The position numbers and the translations under genes are program-made. DNA of 64,000 bases from Phoronis australis (taxonomy: Eukaryota > Phoronida > Phoronidae), in the NCBI GenBank assembly GCA_002633005.1, contig NMRA01000387.1, positions 177,681-241,680 of the forward strand, read 5' to 3'. The notes below the pieces were generated by a model, which saw only the letters and a program-made list of their open reading frames with translations, searched no databases and was not told the DNA's origin. Shown here in pieces: positions 27,201 through 39,900 of this stretch; the first letter of the stretch is position 1, and the number at the start of each line of letters is the position of its first letter.

Positions 27201-30200
27201 TATCAATAATATCTGAATGTCCTGACAGGCCTTTCAGAACAGACACAGCGTACTTATCAACAGGATTGTATCGTATCTTTCCTGTACAGATTTTCTCCCT
27301 CAACAGACTTCTTTGTACACGTGAAAACCGCAAATCGAAGTCTAATAAAAAAACTTGGCCAGTGTTAAAGGCCCGTGGCCAGGAAGCGCGCGCTACATAC
27401 ATGTAGGCCTGCTACTGGGGCGAGTGAACTCTTGATGACACGCACGTGCTTGCTTACTCGGCACACACCTGCAGACGAACTTCAAAACAAATGTCACGTG
27501 ACAACAACATGTGTGTTTGTGGGCTGTTCATCCATATTTTTCTCGTGTTGCGGGGTGCGGTCTAGCGCAGATTTGGACTTAATCGGCAGTTAATCCCGAC
27601 ACCACAGGAACTTAAAAATCTTAGGGACGCTATTCGGAAAACTTAAGGAGGATTTCAGGTAATTTGTTGAGTCGAAACTGTATTTTTATTCAAGAATTCA
27701 AGTTGCCCTAGCGACAATCGCGAGGCAGCAATGCATCAGTCGGCGAGTTTTTGCCCAGGGATTTCCGCACCATTTTCTAAACAAGGATATATATTTACAA
27801 TTAAGTTTGATAGCAATGCACCACAGTTTTGTGGAAAGTCTATCGTAGGTTATAGATATGTCGCAGAGCGTAAATTTGATGAATCTTCACCCGTTTTGGA
27901 CAGCGGATTTCAACCGCCTTTGGCTACAATAAGCGCCCCCCCTCCCAAAACGAGTTTTTCTAAGCGCCCTGGACGCTTATTAGGGCGAATACGGTATGTC
28001 AATTTATCATTGGTTTTGTGGAAAGGCAGTTCTTGCTGTTTTTGCATGAAGTATCCCCTGATGTGGGGTAGTATCCCCTTATGTGGGGTAGTATCCCCTT
28101 ATGTGGGGTAGTATCCCCTTATGTGGGGTAGTATCCCCTTATGTGGGGTAGTATCGCCTAAAATGGGCCTTAGCTTACAACTATTGCTCAATATTATATA
28201 ATTCTCTTATCCTGTTCCTCCCCTTTTCCTATTTCTTGGGGCATTTTGCTGCAGTATGCAAATGCTGTACACAGCTAGCTCTCCTTTAAAGTCTCACGCA
28301 GCACTAGTAAGGTCAAGCTAAAGAGGCAAACTCCAATGTGAATAAATCAAGTTAGCGATGGTAAATCTTTCAGTTGTAGTAATCAGCCAGCTTCATTCGG
28401 TCCATGATGTAATTAGGAGTTTCAACTCATTGTTTTCAAAAACCAAAACAAAGGATTCCATCCCTAAACAGGAACCATTAGTTTTTAAATATAGCTCTGC
28501 AGTGTATATGGCTTTCACATACTACGATTTGAGCACTGAGTATTCAACGATTTAGTAAGAAATACATGTCACGGTAACATATCAAATTCTTTGAATGAAA
28601 TTATATAACTAAACAACGTCTAGGTGAGTAACAAATGTAGCTGTTTGTTGGTTTGTATTTATTGTACTGTATGTTGTGGGTTGATGACATGACTGTAACA
28701 TCGCTGCATCAATCGTCGATGTTTAGTGATGACGTACGTGACACTATTATGACGCATTTGGACCCTTAGATGGCTACAGAAATGCAGTCACATGTCATTT
28801 CAAAAAAATTTTCAAAGGTCTTGGATTTTTCCAAGTTAGGTAACTTTGGGGCAATTTAGCACTTGAAATTTTTACAAAATGATCTGTTTGGATTAATGGG
28901 TGTGCACCGACAATGGTTGCACCCACTGTATGCTACAAGGGAGTTGAGAAAGATTAAGATTGACCCGGTCGATAGCCAGGTAAAAATTTTCGAGCTGCTT
29001 AATAGTAATTTATGGCACTATTTAATTGTGGCCTAATTATTATCATTTTTCTCAATTTTAACATTTTAATTTTATCAGACTGGGTCCAAAACGTCAAACT
29101 GACGTCATACTAAACAAGCGAATGCCGTTGCTTAATTTTCAGTTCTAAAACTTCAAAGAGACTTAGCAAAAAGCATTCTTGTCTAATAGTGTGTTATTAA
29201 CACAAATAACTTGGGAATTCAATTGATGGCACACGCAATTATTATAAAGTGTTGGAAATGTGAATTACTTATAAACGTTGCCATAGTTACCAGGTGAGCG
29301 TTGATGTAAATTTTTCAAATTCAGTTTGATCAAATGTCAATCGACGTAACATGAGTGTTTTTCAAAGATTGGATAACAAGAAGAGTTATTTGCCTACTGT
29401 AGATATTAGATATAACAAACTTTGTTTCAAAGTCAGTGAATTTTTGATAACATGCATTGTGTAACAATACAATTTCTTGAAAGTTAAATATTTGTGAATT
29501 CGCGGCTTATTTTATTTTATTTCTTTACCATAGCAATATTATGCCAACGGACGGTGGTATGATTATTACACAGCTTTTGTTTTGCTTTTTTCTTAAAAAA
29601 AATGTGACACTTATGTGGCTGTCATGACAGGTAATGACTTGTCACACTTACTTTGCACTCAATAAATTTAAATATTTTCCTGATAATCAGGGTGTGGCAA
29701 ATAAACTGAAGTTGATGGGTGTGCGAAATTGACTGTAACCAACATTGCTAACTGCCGCGTGTGAATTTAATGAAACGCAGACTGTGGGTTGTCAACGTGA
29801 TCCAATTAATAGTAATTAATTCAATTATTTTATCTTCTTCCAATATAAGTAGTCAGTAATTTAACCCATGATTAGTGAAACACATGTTTCAGCGTATGGC
29901 TGTGATTGACACCATGCTTATCCAAGTCTTCCTATTCATCACATGTAAATAAGCGAATGAGATATTCGATATTTTGGGATAAATCAAATGCTGAATATAC
30001 AATTTCACATCTCCTTAATACAGTGAGAAAGATATGTACTACTAGAATTAATTACAAAGGTTTTGCAGTAGCATTTTCCGAAGTAAAAAACTGGCTGTGT
30101 GAATAAGATGGCGAGGTAAAAAATTCAACCAAGAAGCCTCATGCGAAATGAGTGTGCTAAATTAGTTAAGAATAACACTTGCTGTGATTCGACATTCCAG

Positions 30201-33200
30201 CAGCTGTGCAGGTAACTGTGCAGGTAACTGTGCAGGTAACTGTGCAGGTAACTGTGCAGGTAACTTCCACATACACTTAGTCATCGTGATGGGGAAATTC
30301 CACTCTGATTATTTTTGGGTTGTAGTATCCATCTTTTTGCTAGAATTACCACTCAATCTCAAATCTTCACTGCTTTGCTCTAGAATCCCGCCGTCTGTCG
30401 GAACCAACGGAGCTGGTAAAGGATGGTGTCAATGCCGTTGCCAACAAAGACAGTGACTTCATGATGGTGCAAGTCAAAAAAATGAGCAGCATATTACCCA
30501 CCATGTGGCTCGGCTCACAAAGTGGAAGGTCAGTTGAGAAGGCTCCGCATGTTGCTGCTGCATATTTAAAATCTAGACCAAACGAGGGCCGTTGATAACA
30601 AAGAAATTTTTTTCCAATTGCTGAAAACCCTACCTGAGACATTATCACTTATTAGCGATTTTTGACCTCAAATTTCCCCCCTGGATGTGTATTATTTCAG
30701 TGTGTATTTAGACTTTTTGTCATGAGGTTGGTAATTCTCCAGTTGAAATGTCACATGACATGCCATATGACCGAAGTCTGCACATGCCCAGAACCCCAAA
30801 TGTTTCGAAAAGCGATTCTTTGTGTTATTTTTACCTTGGTGAATTAGTGTTCCTAATGATGCATGACAAGGCATCAGCGGGAAGTTTGAAGTATGAGATT
30901 TTGCCTTAACCTAATCACGATGGTTTGGCTGCATTTAAGACTCACGTATTTGTTTGATTTTCCCTTCCTGGTATGTTTTGGTAGTTGATTTTAAAAATAT
31001 TGTGAAATTGTTTTGCTGTATTACTTGTTCTATTGATTATCTTCCATCTTCTTCCAGCTTGTATGTTCATTCAGCCGGCGCTCAGTGGAAGATATGCCTT
31101 CACTCTGTCAAATTGAAAGATTCTGTTCTGAGTATTGTGTAAGTTTTTTTGTCAAAAATCCAAGACAAATATAGATTATTACATGTCGAAGTTGTTATCC
31201 TGTTATCTAGAGCCTGAGTGGATATTGGAGAATTATCGCTCGAGGGGCGTTTGCCCCAAGGATGATGATTCTCCAAAATCCACGAGGGCTCTAGATAAGG
31301 GGGATAACGACTGAGAACATGTAATAATCTATTTATACCACATACTAAACGAGAAACATTGCAATGAATCGATCTACCTTTCTCGACTCGCCTCGGCTTT
31401 GTAACTACTTTCTATGTCAGAGGCCCGGGGTCGGAGGTTGTGACCTTTTAAGGAAAGCCGAGTTATTTTTGTCAAAAATGCTTTTACTCAAAACTAATTG
31501 AAAAATAAAACAAAATAGAAATAAAGTGAATCTATAAATTAAGGTTTAGCAACTATTATAGCTTACTACACATTTTATCACGCTAAGCTTCGACCGGGAA
31601 AATATCTTCTGCTACAGTAGGTTACCACTAGTAACTGACTATAATGCTCATGTCAAAGGATCCCTACGACACGATACGCACATTCAAATTAGAGATCGGT
31701 GATTTACAAGTGAGAGAACACGAGAGAAAAATTTCACTGATGAATTAAAATATCGTTTTTATGGAAATTATGCGTCTTATTTTTCATAGCGTATAAATGT
31801 CGGTGCAGTGCCCTTTGCTGAACATGGGATTGTTGCATGTGCTAATTTAAGTATTCTATTTTCACGTTAGATGACATCAGCCGCTGAGTGGTGCAGTGGT
31901 AAAGTAGGCGACTCGAAACTCGAGGCCCGGGTTCGAATCCGGCCTCGGTTTCCTGCCAAGTGTTATCTCACTAGTGAGATAACTTGATGGGTTATTACAC
32001 GGTTGTATCTGCCATTCAAGGCTAATAATGCAAAGTTTTAAGATAATGCAACTATCTATAAGATTTTGTTAAAGCTGATACAAAAGGTAAATCCCTGACA
32101 TAACAACAGGATTTGTATCAGGTTACTGGGTGATAGCATTTAAGTCAAACTGGTCCTCTCATCCGAAGCGGGTCGGGTCGGTAAATCAATACACTCTGTC
32201 AGCTAATGTTTATTTCATTTTCTTCTCACTTTTCAATATGGGGATGTGCAAACTTGCTTTAATTAAAAGAATTCTTAGTCTGATTGCAAATAAAATGACT
32301 TGGCATTTGCGCCCATGTATTAGAGATGTTTGCATAAAAAGAAACAAAATGAAATGAATGTAATTTACTTTATGTCTCGGAAATGCTTAATTTCTAATTC
32401 AAATCCTTGATTCTCTTGTGGTCTTTCATCACTTACACATGATCTCCCATGCGCAGCTCAACACTGCCAACTTTGAGATTCAAAAGATTTTAATGGTCAG
32501 TATTTGAAGTCATTTCTGCGCAATTTTGAGAATGAAAAATTAATTTAAGATTGATGGCTTTTTACGACTGGAAGACAAGGATGGCTTCTATTCTGATGGT
32601 CAGTCAGCCGGTCTTGTTATGTATCCCCTTTCACATACCCAGATAACATGATTTTTCTTTATTTCGACTGATTACAACAGAATAATAAATAAATCAAACA
32701 AATAAACAGTTTTCGTTAAATATATTGTCTGCATATTTGTTGAATTTATACGACAATAAGCAGGACCTGTTTTGTAGGCAGCTTGTTTTGAAGTACCTGT
32801 ATGTGTGATTGTTTCAGCTATGTGTCATGTGTTAGCTACTTGTCATCAAGTTGTCGGCATTTGATAATCTATGGGGGTAGTTAGTATGCAGTCAGAGATA
32901 AACCATAGTCTTCCGGTCATGTCAATAGTCAGGATTTATGGTGACTTTTTTCCTTAAAGCAAATATTCTCCAAATACTATGAATTCGGTGAATCAGTGTC
33001 AAGTTTTCTTCCAATATGAGCGATGAGTTTTTTCACAGTACACCCGAGTCAGATCAGCTTCAGTGGTGTTTGCACTTAGTTACATAACCTAGTCATTCAG
33101 TGGCATAGTCTCAGTGGGATTCTGTCTGACCTTTAACTTTGCTGGAGAGACTGATCACCTGAAATGTTTACTCTTTGCCAAATAGAACAAAGTACAACAC

Positions 33201-36200
33201 TATGACCCAGACAGATGTTGCATAACTCAAAGTGGCTCCTTTGGCATCAGGAGAAGCCTGTGTTTATAGCGTGTTATGTTGGCAAAAGAATTATGTATCA
33301 TTATTGATGGGCAATTACACGATGAGCCATCAATCAGGTTTTTTTCTGACAACTGACCCTTAAATATGTGCCACATTTTATTTACGATCTAGCCGACAAA
33401 AAATTCATCAGTTGCAAAAACAAAATATTTTTGCTACAATAATCATGAATAAACAATTATGTAACTAAATGGAAATTGAAAAAGTTAAATATTTTACCTA
33501 CCTTCCCAGAGTAGGGTGGGTGATGGGAGGACACACTAACAAAATTATTTTATGGTGGTCCTACATGCTTAACTATCTCACAAATGTCTTACCGGTATCT
33601 CACTCATACGAAACTTTCAGATACTATAATACTTTATGCATTGTTCTCCAAAACACTTTTTAGGAAATTGTGTTTTGCATGTTTCTCTTTTGTTTGAGGG
33701 GCTATTAACATTAGGACTTCATTGATTTTTATGAAAAAATCTAAATTTGCATAAAACGAAAAAATGATAATTTAGAAAATTGTTACTTGTAGCAACTTTT
33801 TTGAGAGATTTCACCTTGAACCTTTATATCAAGCAAAATTTGTTCAGTTAATTGTTTCCGTGGTTTTGCAATGAATGTGTGCTTCTTTTTCACTAAATTT
33901 TGCTAAAAAATCTTTTTCTTTTTCACAAATCCCAATTAATGATATACTGATATGAGGGTTAAAAATCACTGTTCACAGGTTTTTTCTATATTCATAAAAT
34001 ATATTTTTAGTGTCATTTGAATTTGAATGTTGTGTACATATTTGGCCTCATGCACACATTTGTCGATAAGTCCTACACGACCTTGAACTACTGACTTGGA
34101 ACTATATTATCTCATGCCTACCTCATACTAAATAACTTGATGTTTGTTTTTTCTTCAGCCATGTTCGAGGCAGAGTACTGGTTGCATTAGCTGATGGAAC
34201 TGTAGCAGTGTTTCACAGGGACAAAGGTACGTTCCTTTGCTGATGTTTTTATAGGGATGTTAGTTTGTCAGTAAGAGTTGTTTTGTCCAGAGGTGTTTCC
34301 GATTCACGTTGGGCTAAAAGATGAACGGAAAAAGACATTTTTGGCTGGAGATCATTTACTGGTGGTAAATGAAATCTTCTGTCCCAACCCCATGTAGAAC
34401 CGATGTGATGGTTAGTTAGGACACTTGATTACAATAGAACCTCTCAAATTTGATAATGCTGCAAAATGGTGTGTTTTATGTACTTTGCACTTGGTATTTG
34501 ATGGTATGGAAATCCCATTAGTAATGTGGATTTTGTTTTGATTTGTGGTCTAAAAAGTTAGGCTTGCATTTTGGAAAGGCAAGAATTTGTTGTACTGTCT
34601 TGTTGCAACTGTTGCTCCTAAGATTTTGTTGTTTGCTTTGGATTATGTTATGGAATGTTGTCCTAGACTAATTTTAGAATCTTATCAAACAAGGATTGTA
34701 ATTTAACATTCATGACAGAAAAAAAAAATTTCAGCCAGATCTTGTATTATTATTAAATTTTGTTTTGTAAGAATATTTTATGGTTCATATTACTTCAGTT
34801 ATTCATTTCTGACACTTTGAACATAATTTGACCAATTAGAAGAGTGAAAACTTTACTCATCCACCTTCCTACATTTGCAGAAGGTCAATGGGACCTGAAG
34901 AACTACCATCTACTTGACCTCGGTCGACCCCACCATAGTATACGATGTATGGTGGTAGTGGCCAATAAGCACGTCTGGTGTGGGTACAAGAATACAATAC
35001 ACATCGTTAACCCAGCCACTCTAAAGGTTGAAGTAAGTTGCAAATGAATATACAGGGTTTATACTATGGTAGCTGTTGTACACTTCATTTCTTCAACTTG
35101 TGATCGCAAGACCTTTTACCTGCTGCAATACGCTGTGTGTTACTTACAGACCTAATGTGCCAGTGTTAAATCTCAGCAATTTAATATGCAATAAAGCTGG
35201 CAAGTCCAATTTTATTTTTGTGTTTCCGTAATAGATAAATAGAAGCTTGAACAACCATTTTCAGTTACTGTACAATAGCGATGATCTGATGAATCAGTAT
35301 TGCGAAAGTTTGGGCTTGTGCAGCATTGTAACTTGAAGCTCTTGAAAAATGAAAAAGGGGCAATTTTGATGTTTTTTTTTAACTTGGTGAGGCGCTACTG
35401 CAGTTTCATTCTTTTGAAAGCAGCAATACAGGTCCTTCAGACAAGCAATAATGCCGCCCATTTATGATTTGGGTTAAAAGCTTGTTTTTGATTGAATTTA
35501 TTTCATTTCATCAGAAAATTTGTATTTCTGTGTAATTCTGTTGCTGTTTTAGAGATCCTTTACCTTAGTTTGCAGTCTGCTTACGCTAGTTTGCTAGGCC
35601 ATACACGAACTTTGATAGTTCAGGTTAGAATCTTTTAAAAAGTGCATTGCACTCTAGAGTTCTGATTTCTATTTTCTCTCTTAAAGTAAAGTCCTGCTGA
35701 AGCCGTCTTCAAGTTAGTAATACTCCAAAGTGTCTTCACATTTTTATTGCTCATCGAACGTACTCCCTTTGAGATTTACAAGATGTTGCAAAAATGATGA
35801 ATCATTGAAATTTTTACTAAATCCGTATCAATCGTCTTTAATATTTCCTTTCAAATTCGGTAGGCTTTAACTTCAATCTGAGGACGATCCTTCCACAAAG
35901 TTTTAACCATGTGAGTCAATATTAAATGAACTTTTTTCATTTTTTCTAAAGGAGCTGGAATGAACTTTATGCAAACATTGGGGTTTGGTTTTTGGGTCAC
36001 CCTGTAAGTTGTGAAGCTAAGACCGTGCTTTAAAAATGTACAAAAATACCTCGATTGTAAACAAGTTCAATAAGCTATACTGGTGCGTGAGTTTTTTTTA
36101 AACCACAGGTGAGTTCATGACATAAGCCACATTCACACAAGAGACGGCTCCCAGTGCAGCTAACACGGTACAACTGCTACAGTGCAAGTGTTTGTGTAAA

Positions 36201-36872
36201 CACGAATGACATGGAGCGAGTTACACGGCAGCACCCAGTTTCTGACACCCGTTTTATAGGTAGTGCGAGTTACACATGATCAGTTGCTCCAGTGTCAACT
36301 ACTCGTCTAAACACAAATTTCAATGCGCTTGCGCAATAGCATGTAATGGGTGATCAACTGGCATTCCATGTGGTTTGGACATTTGCTAATTGTTTATGCA
36401 AGCATGCGCATACAGTCTTCATGTAAGTGACTCTTGATCCAGTTTGCGATCTAATGTCTTGTAATTGTGACTAAAGTGGAGCAAGTCGCACCGTGACCCT
36501 TGACACGGTGACAACTGTCTCTCATGTATAAGTGGCTATAATGAGATGTACCCACTTTGTTAACCCATATCAAATAACCTTACTGATTATACGTCTTTTC
36601 TCAGAAATCTTTTGATGCTCACCCACGAAAAGAAAGCCAAGTCCGCCAGATGACGTGGGTTGGTGATGGAGTCTGGGTCTCTATTCGTCTGGATAGTACC
36701 CTGAGGCTGTACCACGCTTACACTTACCAACATCTACAGGATGTCGATATCGAGCCGTACGTCAGCAAAATGTTAGGTGAGAGAGATTATGCTTTTATTT
36801 TCTTTTGATGCCTGTGATTGCGCACGGTTATTTCTGCAATTGTCATTGCTATATTTTTTATTATAATTGTAG

Positions 36873-36928
<56 letters not shown>

Positions 36929-39900
36929 GCAGTTGCTATTATTGTTATTGTTGTTGTTGTTTCGTATTATTTATTATACTAAGTATGTTATTATCGTTAT
37001 TCTATGTTTCCCTTCAGAAAACATGTTGTTAATTTGTTTGTGAGACAGTGTAAAGAACTTAAAAAATGCATCTATTCAATAAGTGTTTAAGATTAAAGTC
37101 TGAAAAATATAAAGTTTTTAACCTGACTGAGAAAATACATCCGTTATTAATAAGTAAATTGTCAAAAAGCATTTGGTTATCTGCTTTTTTCTTCCTTCGA
37201 AAAAGTTGACAAATTTTGTGAAATTCATTTGGCACTGTCAAAGTTTTGACGAAAAGCCAGAAGGAAACCAGATGAATAATAACTAAATCATTTTAGAATT
37301 AGCCAAAAAATTTTGTTTGAAATATAGCCAATTTCTAACAGTAAGAAATTCCATAGACTTTAATTTCACATATGAAAAATGTAATAAATGCAAAAATGAA
37401 TTAGAAGACTTGTTTCTCCAAAGATGGTCAGTTTTTTACCCTTTAAATGAAATACAGATGGAAAAATATTTTTGTTTAGTTTATTAGCTTAATATGTAAT
37501 CAGAAGGAATAAAGTAGAGACCTATTGGTGGCCTTGTTGTATTTGAGGATCTAGCTTTTGGTCCCGTCCTGGGCCCTTCATCGGAGTACTGGAGTGGAAA
37601 TCTCCGTGTCATATGGCCACTTGGTGGCTATCACTTGAGAGGAGGCGCGGGTAAGTGGCCCGTGATTTCTAGCCAGCACCTCCCCAAGTACCGCCCAGAG
37701 GTGGCCACGTGACACTGAGATTCCCGCCAGTACCCCGACGAAGGGCCCGGGGTGGAACCAAATGCTGTTGGTCCTCAAATACAACTACTTGGTGATAGGT
37801 AACTACTTTATTCCCTGTACTTTGTAGTGGCATCAGCTGTGAGTATCGTTCCACTTTTATGTAATCATGTTTTTGTTTGGTGAAATGGTGTGTGTGTGAT
37901 ATGTCATTGGGGAATTGTCTAAAATTGTCTGTTATTAATGCAATAAGCGTTAAAAAAATCTTTCTTCAAAACTACTGATAGGTTTTCTCCCAAAAGGTCG
38001 TAGCCAGAAAGGTCCATTGCGTCAGTTTAATTTCTGCCTAGTCTCAAAAATCGGGTGAGCTTCACAGCTTTTGTCTCTTTGTAGGAACTGGAAAGTTAGG
38101 CTTCTCTTTTGTCCGAATAACGTCCCTCGCCATCTCTTGCAATCGCCTTTGGATTGGAACTGGAAATGGCGTAGTGATATCTGTGCCTTTGTCTGAGCGT
38201 AAGTATAGAAATAACAAAATGTTTGTTTTCTTATAATGTCCTGAGTTTTGTTAAAAAATAATTGAATAGTTGAGAAATATTGCCTTTTGAGTTTGGACAT
38301 CTGAAACTCGTCAGACAATAGAGTATTTTTCGTGTTTTTATTTGTTGGGCATGAAGTTGGTACATCAGTGTGTGCACATGTTTGAGTGACTTTGGATTTC
38401 TTTAGTCCAAGTACATGATTAATAGCTACGGGTGATCAATCAACAGATAAAATGATGTGATTTGTCGTGGAATTGATTATATGGACTTAGAATGAGCATT
38501 TTTCTTTCAATTTTTTCGTGTTGGAAAATCAATATGTTATCTAATTCTAGTTAGTGGGTAATTTCTTTGTAAGCCAATATTAGCGTGTATTATGTTACTG
38601 ATATCTGGTCATATGTAACCCTATGCGGTGTTTCCAGGCGACATCAAAAGCGATGCTTAGCTGACATTTCTGCTTTTGATAACTGGGTCTCATTTCTTCT
38701 GCTTTGGATAAATAACTTTGTGACCATCATGTCTTTTAGCATTAAAAATTAACTCAGTTGGGTTTTTGATTTTTAAAAATCAGTGGGTAAGCTATTGACT
38801 GAAATCTCTGAAATTTTAGATGGCATCCGAAAGCCTTTGACTTGCTGGCTGATGATTACATTAACCAGCATTAGTGTTTAGGTATCACCACATACAATAG
38901 CTAGTGTCAATAGGCAGTGCAAGTGTGTCTCTGAGTTTTCGGAAGGCTTTGGGTTATAGGCTGTAACATAACTAAAAATTCAGGTCATGTTGAGCGGACT
39001 CCCAGAATGTTACTCACATGACATGTTGTTTGGCAGTTCTTGATGAGTCAAGTACGGAGGAGATGGTCTCGCCACCTGTTGACAGTCTAGTGCATAGCAC
39101 AGATGATATATTGCTTTGCAGGACTTAGCTGATACAGGCAGAACAGGATTGCATTTCATAGATCAAAATATTCCCAAGAATAGCTAATGTGGTCATGTTC
39201 TCTGTTGGACACTCGGCCATCTTACAAAGACAAATGTGATCTCCTCACTTTGCTCAGGGTCTAGCCTTTGTACTCGAAATGAAATTCAAAATTATTTTTG
39301 GCATTTTCTGTGCTACTTTGTACTTGCTCAGTTAGATGAAAGTCAAATTATTTTGTGTTTGGGCACATTATGGGTTATGCATGTGACCTTCCAGTTGAGA
39401 TTTCGAGTAATAACTTAAAACTTTGAATTCAGACTCAAACTTTAAGCCTCAATGTTAGTCAAGTGCAGACTAAGATTAGACAGTTACTCAGTGACACTAA
39501 GCCATTATATACTCAAGCATAGAATTATGGACACTTATCTTGAGTTAGCATAAAATTAGAATATGAAAACTCACTACAAATAATTTCAAATTCTGTTTCA
39601 AATAAAAAGCTTAGACCCTCTAACCTAGGTGTGTAGAATGCTGTCCAGTTTTCCCTGACCTCAAAAGCATGCAGTGGTCGAACACTACATACAAACATAA
39701 GGCTGATATTCATTTTGCAGACAACAAACACCCGGTCACCACTGGCAGTGGGGGCAGTTCACGACCCGGCGGAGTGATACGCGTGTATTCCGACGCCAAG
39801 GGAGAAAGAGTGACCCCTGGTAGCTTCATCCCATACTGTTCTATGGCACAGGCTCAGCTCTCGTTTCATGGACATAGGGATGCAGTCAAGTTCTTTGTGG

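Larger units (their letters stand above)
24232..30383 (+). other. JIP intron dominated by repeats (6.2 kb)
   Basis: Contains a family member of the 853-942 element at 24,326-24,419, the TIR transposon at 25,265-26,238, direct duplication 2 and the 12-bp array at 30,204-30,263. An open minus-strand frame at 24,533-24,868 (111 codons) has no recognisable domain. The stretch 28,470-30,200 shows nothing else I can support. Confidence 0.7.
31331..34158 (+). other. JIP intron after the foldback
   Basis: Holds the SINE head and palindrome (31,880-31,983) and repeat family A copy 2 (33,690-34,140), which runs up to the next exon. The 32,000-33,680 stretch shows nothing supportable. Confidence 0.65.

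Noticed and set aside
31880-31961. Functional tRNA gene
   Set aside because: A and B boxes are good but the acceptor, anticodon and T stems do not form with standard loop sizes; a SINE head fits better.
36805-37032. Cysteine-rich 75-codon ORF
   Set aside because: Translation of the GTT microsatellite.
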